Shown here piece after piece: positions 21,500 through 33,411 of a stretch of DNA of 64,000 nucleotides. The stretch is from assembly GCF_033439725.1 (NCBI RefSeq), contig NW_026944387.1, forward strand, positions 744,001 through 808,000, in the 5' to 3' direction. Position 1 is the first letter of the stretch. Every line of letters begins with the position of its first letter. The notes below the pieces were generated by a model, which saw only the letters and a program-made list of their open reading frames with translations, was not told where the DNA came from and ran no database searches. Made by a program: the position numbers and the translations under genes. The stretch is from Neurospora tetraspora. Its lineage: Eukaryota; Ascomycota; Sordariomycetes; Sordariales; Sordariaceae.

Positions 21500-22357
21500 A
21501 TGGATGTCCCATTCGATGTCCCATTCGATGTCTGGTTAAGTCGCGTCCGAATGAAAGAAAAGGCCCACACACGACCAGCGAGAAGTACGCACTCCTCATC
21601 ATCATCATCTCCTGCTTCTCGTACACCCTCAACTTCCTCAAGCGATACCATCCGAACTCCCACGTCCGACTCTGAATCAACAGCACCATCCTCTCTTCAT
21701 ACCTTCATCACTTCGATGCCTCGGCCAAAGATGGAACGCTTATTAGAATCTTCCGCATCTGGATCCGTTGGTGACTTCTACCAAGACCGTGACGACAATC
21801 CCACGGCCAAGTCGACATACCTCGTCCTCCACCAGCCCACCAACCTAGCGTTGACTCTGGTCGGCGGGAAGTTGACCCTCCACAAAGTCCCGGCCGTGGT
21901 GGGAGAGGACCACCCGCTCGCAGGCAAATGCAGTTGGCACTGGCAATGCGTCGAAACGGACGGCTGGCTCGGGTTCCGCAATGCCGCGAGCGGGCGGTAT
22001 CTCGGACTTGATGGCGGGAAGAAAGACCCCGACTCTGAGCAGCCCTCCGGCATTTATCGGGTCGTCAGCATCAAACATGGGGCGTCGGAGCGCTTGGTAT
22101 GCGTTAGGGCAGGGGATGGAGAACACGAAGAGGGATGTACGACACCGCAGCAGAAGAAGCGCGGATACATCCTGCGTTCTCTTTTTACTGCTGCGTCATC
22201 GGCGACGGCGAGCGAAATCTCGCGGCTTGTCAAAGCATGGGTGAAGCCACAGGGCTCGGGCTCCGATTCGGAAGAAGGCTGGAAGGAGGGATCCGAGGTG
22301 TCCATGGTTTGGCAGGATGGACAGGAGGGGACGATATGGAGGTTCGTCAAAGTTTGA
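21500..22357 (+). CDS. Beta-trefoil-like protein of unknown function (285 aa)
   Basis: A single exon. The first 70 residues are a Ser/Thr-rich linker after a short repeat (DVPFDVPFDV) encoded by a 12-bp unit at 21503-21532. From about residue 95 the sequence has beta-trefoil-like blades: TYLVLHQPTNLALTLVGGKL, SWHWQCVETDGWLGFRNAAS, GRYLGLDGGKK and IYRVVSIKHG. It ends TIWRFVKV. The pattern 'W-x-C-x5-GWLGFRN...GRYLG' recalls fascin/ricin-type trefoils found in fungi. No signal peptide or membrane segment is seen. A later Met at residue 73 (MPRPKMERLL) could be the true start. No function should be assigned. Confidence 0.6.
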   Translation: MDVPFDVPFDVWLSRVRMKEKAHTRPARSTHSSSSSSPASRTPSTSSSDTIRTPTSDSESTAPSSLHTFITSMPRPKMERLLESSASGSVGDFYQDRDDNPTAKSTYLVLHQPTNLALTLVGGKLTLHKVPAVVGEDHPLAGKCSWHWQCVETDGWLGFRNAASGRYLGLDGGKKDPDSEQPSGIYRVVSIKHGASERLVCVRAGDGEHEEGCTTPQQKKRGYILRSLFTAASSATASEISRLVKAWVKPQGSGSDSEEGWKEGSEVSMVWQDGQEGTIWRFVKV

Positions 22358-25300
22358 CACCTAACGGATTGTGTGCCACCACCGACACAACCCAAGCCGG
22401 ATTATCTTTAAGATCTCAAGTTTTGACTCGGCGGGCAGTGTAATGCCGAATCAGTTTCATGTTCCAGCAAGAAGTTGTCGCATTCTTTCGCGGACTGCAA
22501 AGACTTCCCCGTGAGAACCATAGCATAATGCCTCGTCGGTAAGAGCATGTTTGGTATCGTTATCATTCGTTCTCTTTGGCATTAAAGTTGGGTTGATGAC
22601 CACTCTGTTGATGATGCCTGTTTTGTCGCGTTCAGGTGTTGATCGTCGTCATCGTCCAAGGTTCCATGTGGAGGTGTATACCTAGAATTAGGGAACTGTC
22701 ATTATCTTATCGCTCTTATCGATAATATGCACGTGACACCCTTCATCTTCAACATTTACCCCCATGTCTCTACTGCACCAACCAGACATAACAAGAGACG
22801 TATCAGGCTTTCATACCTACCTATCACCTCCAGTGCATTGAAGCATTAAAAAACAACCCAGATTTTTGTCTTCAAGCCGGCGACAATGGCACAGTCGAAA
22901 TCAACACCGATCTAGTCATCGTCGGCTGGCCACAATGTGGCTGCTATTGTGCCTGCTCGTCTCCGATTGCTGTTACACTTACAGGTGGTTATTTTATATT
23001 CTCCCTTCTCGTGGTAATCTGCTGTTTTGATTCCTACGTTCACCAACAAACTTTCGCTTTTGTTGCTTTACTTCACCTCCATCTGTCTTTCCCTCATGCT
23101 AGTACCTTCACTCGTCTCCTCCCTCGACTGCTGTGTATATCCTGCTAGAAACGCGCAACCCATCGCGGTTTGGATGACATTTTTCGCTAAAGCCTGGTCG
23201 ATATTAATCCGCCCATGTGTTGAAGTCACCTAGTTCACCACCAGTATTTGGTAGAAACTGCCTTGTTTATGGCGGTAGTAAGGCCAGGTAAGCAGAAATT
23301 TTGTTTGAGACAAACCCACAAGGCAAAAGATTCTTCTCCAGTCTTTTGGCTTACCCTCGTCAAGATAGTTCCCCTGATGGCTGTGCCTATTTTACAAAGT
23401 CAAATTTGCCCCTGGGAGGCCTCTCCCTCACTTCATTTCCTCACTTGCCATAATCTTGCTTCCAGCTACCCAAGCATGCCTCGACGGCAAATTACGAGGC
23501 TTGTACAAGAGATGTGATGGGGAAAGAGAGATGGCTCAGGCAGATAGGAATCTCTACGTGTATGCCTTGCTGAAACTTGCCAATGAGCCGCATTACCTCC
23601 ACCTTGATGAGTTCACTGCCAGACTCGGTAGTCTTTCTACTCTTTAACGTGCTCAATTCATAACATAACATTGGCTGTCTGTTGAGAAACTGGAGAGTGA
23701 AACATCTCGTTGAATCTAATCCATCCTGGAGATGTAGGTTGCGAGTTTCTTGGCTGTGGAGTTTCTTCCTATTAGTTTCATGACCATCAATACTCCTAGC
23801 GCAAGTTGATCCCCACGTCCAACGTCCTTTGAGATCACAGCCAGTCATTACTCCCAAGTCCTTATCAATACCGCTGGGCGTGAACAGCAAGAAGCTTGGG
23901 ATGGTCCATTCAAGGGCATAGCCACGATGCCAGAAGTTTGAAGATCAAGATTGTGACTTGGCAATTCAGGTGCCCAAAGAAAGGTCGAGATGACGACGAC
24001 AATGACCGTGACGAGGGTGAGCATCTACCTTCAACCATCAACTCTTGCTACCCCCTAACTACCCTCTACCTTGATACAGCACACAAAATTCCCATGCCCA
24101 TGCCCATCACGATCACATCCCCATCACCAACAAAGATCAAGACGTAGCGTAGCTTCAATCCTCACAGCCACGATGCGCCGAGTCGGAGATGGAGATTTGC
24201 AATATCCAGTTTGCCCAGACGATGGTAATTCTGACAACGATGCCCAGGACATGGTGATAGCTAACTAGCCACGACGTAACCTGTTTCCCAGGCTTGGTAT
24301 CTGCCTCATAACATCTTGTCTTGCCATATCTACCCTATCATGGCTTGACCTGCCTCTTTTGACGTAAGTGAAGCGAAGTGTATACCTTGGCTCCCTCACG
24401 ACATGATGTCTTTCTTGGTACGGGGATCATGGGAGGTATTCGTGACTGTATAATTGTCTCCTCTTGTTGAAAAACAAATCGACGATGGTAATGAGTGGTT
24501 AATGGACTCTATACCTCTATGCTTGGCCTACGCGTTGGTGTAGGTTGGTGAAGTCGGCTCGATTGGCTATGCCCAGCACGAAAGTGAAGTGAGCACTAGG
24601 TACACTGCCTACCTCTACCTGCTTGTCGTCCCTATCACCATCGGAGAAGACAGTGGAAGGCCAGGGCGTTCTCGGAGCTCTTGCTGAGACCGGAGAATAA
24701 TCTCACGGACCTAAATTCTTACATCGAATTTTAGACTGTTCCTCTGACAACGAAGTCCTCCGCCCATAGAAGACCCGACGAAACGACCGTCGTCGTAATG
24801 CAAGAGAGCACATCGACATGGCATGTCGTCCAACCGATACCAGCCCCGTTCGAGTAATGTCAATGCCAATACCAAGGCATACTAATGCCAAACCAAAAAT
24901 TGAGAGTCGGGGAGGCGGAGAACCGAAGCCGCCATCACACCCGCGCGGGCATATGCCGTGTACTGACACCTGCGTGAAGCGAAGGAGGCTTAGACTTTTT
25001 CGGCCTCCCAGTCCCTGTTGACGTTGCCATTTGTACGATATTATTGATGGAGCCAAGTGATTAGTTCGCGGTATGTTTGTTTGGGTCCAGCCAAGTCTGT
25101 ATCAAGTTTCTTTCCTGCCTCGTTTTTTTTTCGGTATCAAGCCGGTGCTTGGAGGCCGGGCTAAGACTGAGGCTGGGAGGTTGGAGGTTGGCTAGCAGAG
25201 GTAGCATAGCATAACATAACACCTTCCGCAGTTTGAGGTCTCCGTCCAAGCTACCCAGCTAGCTGAATGGCAAGTCGTGATCTCCAGCCGAACGTTGATC

Positions 25301-27821
25301 AAGCGCGGATCTGGAAAGCTTCCGGTACTCCATCTTCTGACCATGGCCATGGCCTGGTCCGTGATATGACTGAGGTCTAGACTAGGCGGGCGGCATTGCC
25401 AAACAGCTGGCCGGGTGGATGGTTGGCATCAATGTCTCCGATTGGGATGAGAGCCTGCTAGTACTGTGACTGGAAGGGAAAAGAAAGAAAAAGGGCATAA
25501 TAGGCGTTACGTCTCGTTACCTTACCTTCCACTTGATAACCAGACAACCGTGGCCCGGTCTCGAGAGCGAGAGAGCGAATACGTAGTACCAAGGACGCCG
25601 AGCCTCTCGATGCGTACTAATCATCATTATGCCTGGCATGACTTTCCATGATATTGAAGTCGGAGATTGTCTCCTTGGCGGGCTGAACTGAGTCGTTGGG
25701 ATGAAGTCATCCAGGTAGTTCCTTGCCTTTCCTTTGCCTTCTTGGAAGCAAAAGTTCACATACCCACTTACCTAACACATTCATATATGATTCCACCAGG
25801 AAGCTCAAGCTTCTATCCTCGCTTTCTTTCTCGAAAGAGAAAGATGTTCATCTTCCACTACTCGTCAGGACTCTAAAACGTTCAAGTCGTAAGTTACCAC
25901 CAAGCTTGCTCTTGTTCTGCAGGGTAGAGGTAGCATGTACCTACTACGTTGACACCGCTTTTCTTTCCACTCGGGACGGGGGCCCGGGAAGGGACTGACA
26001 TCAAGCCCAAGCCCATTTTGTAGCAAGTAACGAATGAACTTGCACTCCTCCCTTATTTGTCCCACGTCAACGACGCAATGCAGATGCTGCGCCTCAATAT
26101 TCCCTTTCACCCTTATCCTAGTGGAGGTTAGTATTACGGAGGACCATGTGTGTCTGGATCCTGAGTTCCGTCCCGAGTCCTGGTCTGGGTTCGATTTATC
26201 GGACACCCAGGCAGTGCCAGGGTCTTTGGCATACTTTTTTTCATACCACCTTCCCAATGATCAATTACCTATCGAGCCTATCAGTTGGATTTGAGTGATC
26301 AGTTCAAGGAAAAAAAAGAAAATGTAGCTATCCGTAGGCCACAGAGGTGCAAACAGCCCCTGGAATACGCTGAACCCTTGTTTCGGAGATCACTTGATCT
26401 CGAGTACCGGCCGGGACGGTAAGTACCCCTACCGGTGAGGCTGGACGCTCACCGACTTCAATTCGGGCAGCTGAGTTTTCAACCTGGAATTCGTGGGGTC
26501 TTCCAGTTCGTGAAGGTGTTATTTGAGCTTTCAAGAGCTGTGTCGAGCGGCGACGTTCTTGATGTGTACCTGGGTGCAATCTAGTATATGTGAGGTTTCG
26601 GATCTCCCTGGTACATAATAAAGGTACCGTTCTACATGCGGGGTGAATCTCAGACGAGCACCTCGAAAGAAAGAATTTTCTGAGGACTTCCTGGATGTCG
26701 GCTTGAGGGGGGGGTTTTGGCTGCCTGACCATTTTGCTTGAAAGTATCAGCGTTCCCATTCCTGATCACATTTCGAACTGTAACCGAAGACAACGTCAAC
26801 TTGCAGTATCTCCAACGTCTTACGATACCCACTCGTCCTTTCGAAATTCCTCAACTTGGATGAAAATCTGTGAACGTTCAACTACCGATCAGACCACATC
26901 ACAGCAATTCACAAAACCCCTCAAGTCAACAAGAGTCGAGTGTCCCAAACAGGCGAAGCGAACAACGGACGGGTCAGAATCCATATGGAATGGGGCCCTG
27001 GCTTACCTGGTTTGTGGCCACCAATAGATAGCTTGGAAATGGCCAATTGAGAGGGTCTGCATTTGCACAGCCTCAATTTAAGCTCCTCTCATAGGTCTTG
27101 GCTTTGCTAACCACCACTCAAATCCTGATGTTAGTTGCGTCTCAAGGACAGTTACTGATCGCCCCATCCTTCACCGCTTTCAGTTTGGGAGCAAGAAGTT
27201 TGACTTTTTCAGCATGCGGCCTTGTTGTTCTTGTTCAGGGAAAATCCTTTTACCACCTCTCCTGAAAGAACCTCTCATTGGTTGATGATGATCAGTGAAA
27301 TAGGGGTGTTTCTGTGCAAATATTTTTGGTACGAAACTCGGCGAGAATCGTACCAGCGCACAGTGATGGTGAAAGTCAAATGGACCCCAGGGGATCAGAT
27401 ATGCTCCAAGTCCGAGATATTCGCGAGCCAGGTAGAAGGACGGCGGCACTGCCTGGTGTTTTATGGCGTGTACAAAATCATGGGCAAAGTGCATATTGCG
27501 TAGCGTCGCCGGACGTATCACAGTATTCAGATCGCCAAAGTCCAGACTATGCCTACCGACCCAGCAAATCGGGAGCAGGGCAATCCATGCATCATCGCCG
27601 ACCACGAAGCTGGGAAACGCCCAACATCGTGTGGAGTTCGCTGCCGAAGCCCTTCGCTGGCAGGCGGGTCAATTGTGACACGTTTAGGACTTGCACATAG
27701 CGGCGGCTCTTTTGAAACACCGGAGGTAAATGGCGTCCAATTGTCCTTGTGAAGCTGGGAACATTGCGTGCATGGTGGTGAAAGCTTCGGAGCTTGCGTT
27801 CGTCGGCAAATATGGCAGAGA

Positions 27822-28183
27822 CGGAGTGCCTAAAGCGACTGTGTGTTTGGCTGAAGCAACTGTGTGGAGACAGAAGCTGTAAGTCGTCCAAGTTAACAGA
27901 GAAGGTTAGGGTTAGTTAGTGTTAAGGTTAGCGGTTAGGGTCAGGTAGGTTTAGTTCCGAGGGTGCAGGGGGCCGGTGAGAGGCCCCCGCGTGTGAATGT
28001 GAATTTGGCGTTCAGAAAGACGTGGTTTGAACTCTCGTTCTCGTCGTCCAAGATGATGACTTCTGGTGGTGTTTTGGCGATGGACTTGATGCCAAGACTT
28101 GAGAGAGGCCTGGAGTTTTTGCAGCGGAAAGTCTGCTCCACACAGTCGCTTCGGCCGATTACACAGTCGCTTTAGGCACCCCG
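27822..28183. mobile_element. MITE-like element, 362 bp, with ~48-bp inverted ends and 8-bp TSD
   Basis: The left end CGGAGTGCCTAAAGCGACTG and the reverse complement of the right end CGGGGTGCCTAAAGCGACTG match for about 48 bp with roughly seven differences, mostly transitions. Inside each end a 13-nt unit AAGC(G/A)ACTGTGTG occurs twice, like subterminal transposase-binding sites. The flanks read GGCAGAGA (27814-27821) and AGCAGAGA (28184-28191), an 8-bp target-site duplication with one mismatch, the size used by hAT elements. It has no coding capacity. The interior holds TTAGGG-like repeats and a GGGGGCC/GGCCCCC hairpin (27968-27988). Confidence 0.72.
27904..27940 (+). repeat. Interstitial telomere-like TTAGGG tract (degenerate)
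   Basis: Two exact TTAGGG units (27906, 27935) are spaced by partial units (GTTAGTTAGTGTTAAGG). TTAGGG is the Neurospora telomere repeat. The tract lies inside the MITE, so it may belong to the element rather than mark an old chromosome end. Confidence 0.5.
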
Positions 28184-31100
28184 AGCAGAGATCACGGTCA
28201 TGCTTGGCTCTTCGCCTGCTGAACTGTAAATGGAGACCAGATACGCCATAGCCAGTGCCATTGAGCTGCTAGCCCAGTATCGGTCTGGGCATCAGTATAG
28301 CGAAACAAGTAACTACATAGTAGCAACTTGGTGAGTGGAGTGCCTGATGAGATCAAGTGTCGTGTGCCATGACAGCAAGACAGTTGCATACCTAGCCACA
28401 TATCTACTATGCAGACGTGACGTGATGTTGATCCTGCACTCGCGATCCTGCACTCGCGATCCCGTGACCTACTCAACATTGTTGTAGCTTTGGAACGGAC
28501 TTGTTCGATGATGATACACGAAGGTCGGCAACTTCGGCTTCCAATAAGGCTGAATTCTCGGCGTGATATGGGACAGCCTTGGCTATGCATGTGCATCTGA
28601 CATTCTGGGCACCACATGCGGCTCACAGCCTGGTTTCAAAACTTCATGTCGATGTAGGAAGCAAGTGGTGAAATCTGACTGGCTGCCTTGGGTCTCGCCT
28701 TGCCAACAACCTTCCGCTGGTGTACAAGCCACCGGCCTTGGAGGATTATCCGAGAAGGGCAGAATTTGTATAAGTGCGAAAAGGGGGCATTGACACTTGG
28801 AAATGATGTTAACGATCAGCTTCCTAAACAGGAATTGTCTCCAGGGTGTTAGAGGTGTGCTAAGTGGGGACGGATTTTGCGCGAAGGATCGATGATCGAC
28901 TGTGGCATAAAAGCTTATTTGGTGTTAGCAGCGACAGGATAGTCGTGAATGATAGGTATTAAATCGCCATTTTGGGGATTTGCCCGCTTCGTTTGGAAGC
29001 TGGGTTGCGGGTCAAGCTACCGCACCCGATATCAGCATGGGTATATGGAAATGAAAACGAGCCTTCTGGAAACATGTTCCTGCAAGAGAACCCATCTAGA
29101 AGGTGACAATTTTGAGAGCGGATGTGCCTTGGGGGGCTTGGTTCCTGAGCATGCGAAATATGACATGCCTTTTCGATATTCCGCGTGTCACCAATGGGTA
29201 ACCCAGCAATGGTGAGATTCGACCCGAGCGGAACTTCAATTCCACGTCGTCGGGCTGAAACTTGCCAGCACGTCTTACCATGCTAGCAGGCTCATAGAAG
29301 ATACAACCAAGCCGCGCGCCAAAGTAGTAAGCATAAGCGGGCAGTGTTCTGAGGTTAAGGATAATTTCTCCGGAGCGAAAGGGAAGCCTAGAGGTCAGCC
29401 TTGAGGTGCCGGTAGTTGGCAGAGTGGGAACGAATCATGTGGCGTTCTTGGATGACTGCCGATGGACGATTGGAGTCCCGGGTGTCCGGGCTTCTATAAA
29501 CCGGAGCGGAGGTGTCGTCACATTGAACATGTGGTGCCAGCTCCACGAGGGGAATTCCGGTTAAGATGTGGAAAAGAGGAGATGCCAATAGGTAGTGGCT
29601 TGAATGTCTCATGCTTGAGTGCCGGGCGAAGAGAGGGTGGTGGGAATCGCAAATGGATGTCGCATCATTGCGCATAAAACAGCGCAGCGGGATGATGAGT
29701 GTGGCGCTTGTTGTTGTGGTAGGGTGGTGGTCGTTTGCATGCGAGACCAAGAGGGTGTAATTGCGCTGCTTGGATGTTCGGGTTCGATCTCAAAACAAGC
29801 ACGATCTTGGCCTTGACTTTGGATGTGTCGTGGAAATGAAATGCGAATCCGCCAAGATAATGCAATTCCATGACGGCGGCATGTGTCAGCTTCGAAGTCT
29901 TATTGGCCAAGTAGTCAGTGTTCCTCGCAGGGAAATGGCAGCAAGCGGTTGGATGCCGAAGAGATATCGAATTTGTGAGGGCGTTTCATGAAACATTCGA
30001 CATGTATCCAATATCAAGCTTGACGCATTGCTCGGCGGCAACGAAAAAGTGTCGATAGTATGGATGCCAATGGTGGATGGACGAGGCTGTGTAAATGATA
30101 GCCAAGGTGAATGCTGGGAATTCCTTTATCCCTCTACCATCTGATACCCTCTTGGTGCCGTACTGTTCGATGCGAGTGTCGGATCAAAGAAGTCGATATG
30201 GCTCCGAAGTCCAGACTTGAGGAGGCGAAAGTAGCCGGAACCATGAGCATCACGGTAACTGCGCCTCAGCCAAGTCTCACTTCGCCCGAGGATATTTGAT
30301 ACAGACAATGGGGGTGCCGCGTCACGATCGTGTCGTTGTTGTTGAGTTTTGGTCGCATGTGTCCAGCTGGTATCGCCATTGTCTAGGTTAGGTGGTCAGG
30401 GTGGAGAGAGGTGAGATTGAGGATGAGGGGGAAAAGAGGCCAAGACGGGGGCAAACTAACCTCAAGTATCAAAAGAGGCAGCTCAAACTCATGGCAACTT
30501 CCTTGGCTACCTCTTTGAGCCATGGAACCATTGAAACCCAAGAGCACAGCCACTTGTCTAGAGGGAAGGCTGGGAGTGTTGGTAGCTGACATTGAGGCAA
30601 CAGAAACGGGAAGATGTTGAGAAGAAAGTAAAAGTGTTTGCGCTTAGACAGGTTGTGGTTGTGGAGGGGTTACTTTCCGCAGCGAATTTATGTACACTGT
30701 TGTGGAAAGGCTGCATGCGCGCACAACCCTCGAGACGTCTGCCAAGTGCAGTGACTGACATAAAAACTTCCAGGTTTGCAGGGCGACTGGTGCTCCAAGT
30801 TGTTGAGGCAGCCGAGACATTTTCAGTCGTTGTCCCGGGTGCAATTTCCTCAAGTCAGGACTGAGTTGTGAGGTGCACAACCGCTCTTTCCAATGTTGAT
30901 GTCAATTCATGGAGGTTGAATTGAAGTTGAAACTCCACCAGTTCGGCAAGACCCACCCCTGACTCCAAGTGGAAGGCACGCATGGCACGTCACAGGAATC
31001 CACGACGACTCGTACTAGGTACACACCTTGAGCCAGTGAAGCTGCTTGTTGTACGCATATGGACATTACCTTTTTCCTTGCCAGTGCCCCAAGGATATTG

Positions 31101-33411
31101 TCTAGGTTAATCACCCAAATCGCTAGGGCTGAGAGTCAACAACTCTTGGGAATCAAGAGATGCTGAAAATCTCGAATGTTAAGCTTTTGCAGGCCTCCAC
31201 ACAGGTCGCACTATCAGGAGCGAGCAGGATGTCATTGCGACCTTGAAATGCTTAGCGTGCATGCATGGGGACCCCACGGGAGGTTGAAATTAAAACTGGA
31301 CCTCGAGCCTTTGTTAGTGGCGGCTCATCTGCACGTCTGAGGCACACACTTACCCCAAACAGACTAGCGACATGAGCTTTACCGACTTTGATACCACTTC
31401 AAGTTAGATCTTGAAGATTGATCATGGCAGGTCCCCCCGCATGGAGTTGTCCTGGAGATTTCGTATAAGAAAGGATGATGCCATCGATAAAACATCAAAG
31501 TTCAACGGTTATGGTGTCGCATCTTTCACCAGCAGAAACCAGCGCAGTTGGTGATTTGATATACCAGAGTGCAAACAAATGGTCTTCGGACGGTCAGGTC
31601 CAACAGAGAGAAAGGGAGGCCAACTGAAAATTACCGTAACGGTACTGGGTTACATTGACCGGGGCGGTTGGCCAGTCCCTGAGAACTAACAACGCCAAGC
31701 GATGCCAAGAGTGGCAGTGCTCAGTGAAGGTCCGGCGCCAAACCTATGAGAGGAGCTCGTTTGGAGATCCATTGTGCAGACGCAGACGTTGCACCGACAT
31801 CGTTCGCCCATCGCCGAATGATTCGGTGTCGTTGTCGTTGAACAGTCGCCGTCAGTCCGTCCCATCTTCTGGTGGCCCGGCTGGTGGTGCCCGAAGGTGC
31901 AAATCGGTGAATCTGAGGCGGTCCAGTCCGAACTGGAGGCAATTGGAGCCAGACGCATCGAGAACGAATAGAGAGAGAATGAGGGCGTTGGGGTAAAATA
32001 TGTAGTAAACGGGCAAGACCGGTGACAGGAGATGTTCTCTCAGGAGGAAGGACCTGAGTGCCAGCCAATGTCTATTTGTGCTATTCAACGCCTCAGATTT
32101 GCTTGCACCTTCCCTTTCCACAACTCATAATTGCCCGGCCAATTTCTGTAAGTCTCACTTTTTCCAAGATCAAAGCACTTTCGTGTGCCACATACCGACC
32201 GACTGCTGCCGCTGCACTACCTCTGGTTTACCAATATTCCCTCACCAGAGGAGCTTCCATTTTCATCATCATAGCCGTCATCAATATCATCATCCCCCCT
32301 TCATCAACAATATTCTGGTATAGTTGCTTTGGAGGTAGCATTGTTGATCCGCCGACAACCTCAAAGCGTATCTTCCTTGGCTATCGCAAAATTACATACA
32401 TAGTACGACTCGACAGATGCGTGGTTAATACCGATCAGGGTTACACTGGTAACGGACCACGGGCGCCCTGGCTGCGTGATCGACCTCCTTCCCAGGAAGT
32501 TCCCCTTGGTTCTGGATTTGTTGTTACGGAGCAGTACGTTACAATACTGTACATACTGCGCTCAGGCATCTCACTTGCTCCTTCCTGTCTGAAGCTGGGC
32601 GCCCGTTTTCAAATATTATAGCATCTGGACTTGTAGATTGAATCTTCCAATCTTCCAATCTTCCAGTTCACTTCAACAAACTCGGCTTCGTGCTTCCCGC
32701 CGTTTACACTACAACGCGTCCAACATATGTAGAAGCTGTTGGTCGGGCGAATGTGCAGCGACCGGAGGCCTTGAACCTACTTCCGTATGTATTTTGGCTG
32801 ACCGCGCATTTCCACCTCGCCTCCCTTTCCCCTTGCCGTCTTTCAGTTTACCATTGATTCTTTCAACCTTCGATTGTGACAAAGCCGAGGTACCTTCTAC
32901 TTACAAGTGGGCAGCTCCGCCGTTGTTTGTTGGGCCGGCCACCTCACTCCCGCGCCTACCATCAACACCGCCGAAGCACGCTACGGTACAGGGTACCTTC
33001 GACGTCCCAGAGCGGAATAGCTTGGGAAGCGACAACAACAGCAGGGTCAAGGAAGAACCTGAAATCTCCGCTGGGGGTTTGCTTAACATCCCAGGGCACC
33101 CCAAACCCCTTCATCTTCTTGTCGGACTGCCCAGCTACAACCATACAGGTATCCAACCTACTCGACTCTTGGTTGAGTGTGGCTCTGTTTACCGCGCCTC
33201 GATATCCGAAGGCATCCTGATATTGCAAATCAAACAGAGTTCGCCATAGCAACGCGCGGACAATTGAACATTCCATCGGAAACCAGGAATCTGCCCTTGC
33301 GCAGCTGACGGGTTGCCCATTGGCCTCCGCGTCCACCGCGTTCGAGGTGGTCACGCCAGACAACACAGCCGCCAACTGACTCCTCTCTTTTGCCATTGAG
33401 TGTCAGAAATC

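Larger units (their letters stand above)
22358..33411. other. 11-kb region with no supportable protein gene
   Basis: Base composition looks ordinary and there is no RIP-like AT bias. Open frames up to about 200 codons (26328-26759, 32058-32621, 32638-33249) show no recognisable domain, no consistent splice joins and skewed composition. The last 1-1.5 kb, C/T-rich with ATCTTCCA repeated three times near 32643-32666, is probably the promoter and long 5' leader of the Ca2+-ATPase gene. A 14-bp tandem repeat (GATCCTGCACTCGC, two copies) lies near 28435-28461. The region also contains the MITE at 27822-28183. Non-coding RNA genes are possible but cannot be seen by eye. Confidence 0.45.

Noticed and set aside
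32638-33249. 203-codon frame just before the Ca2+-ATPase gene
   Set aside because: Low-complexity Pro/Ser/Leu composition and position in a C/T-rich leader suggest untranslated sequence.
22358-33411. CRISPR array, rRNA or further tRNA genes
   Set aside because: I looked for spaced repeats, 5S-like sequence and A/B-box cloverleafs and saw none; only a two-copy 14-bp repeat near 28440.
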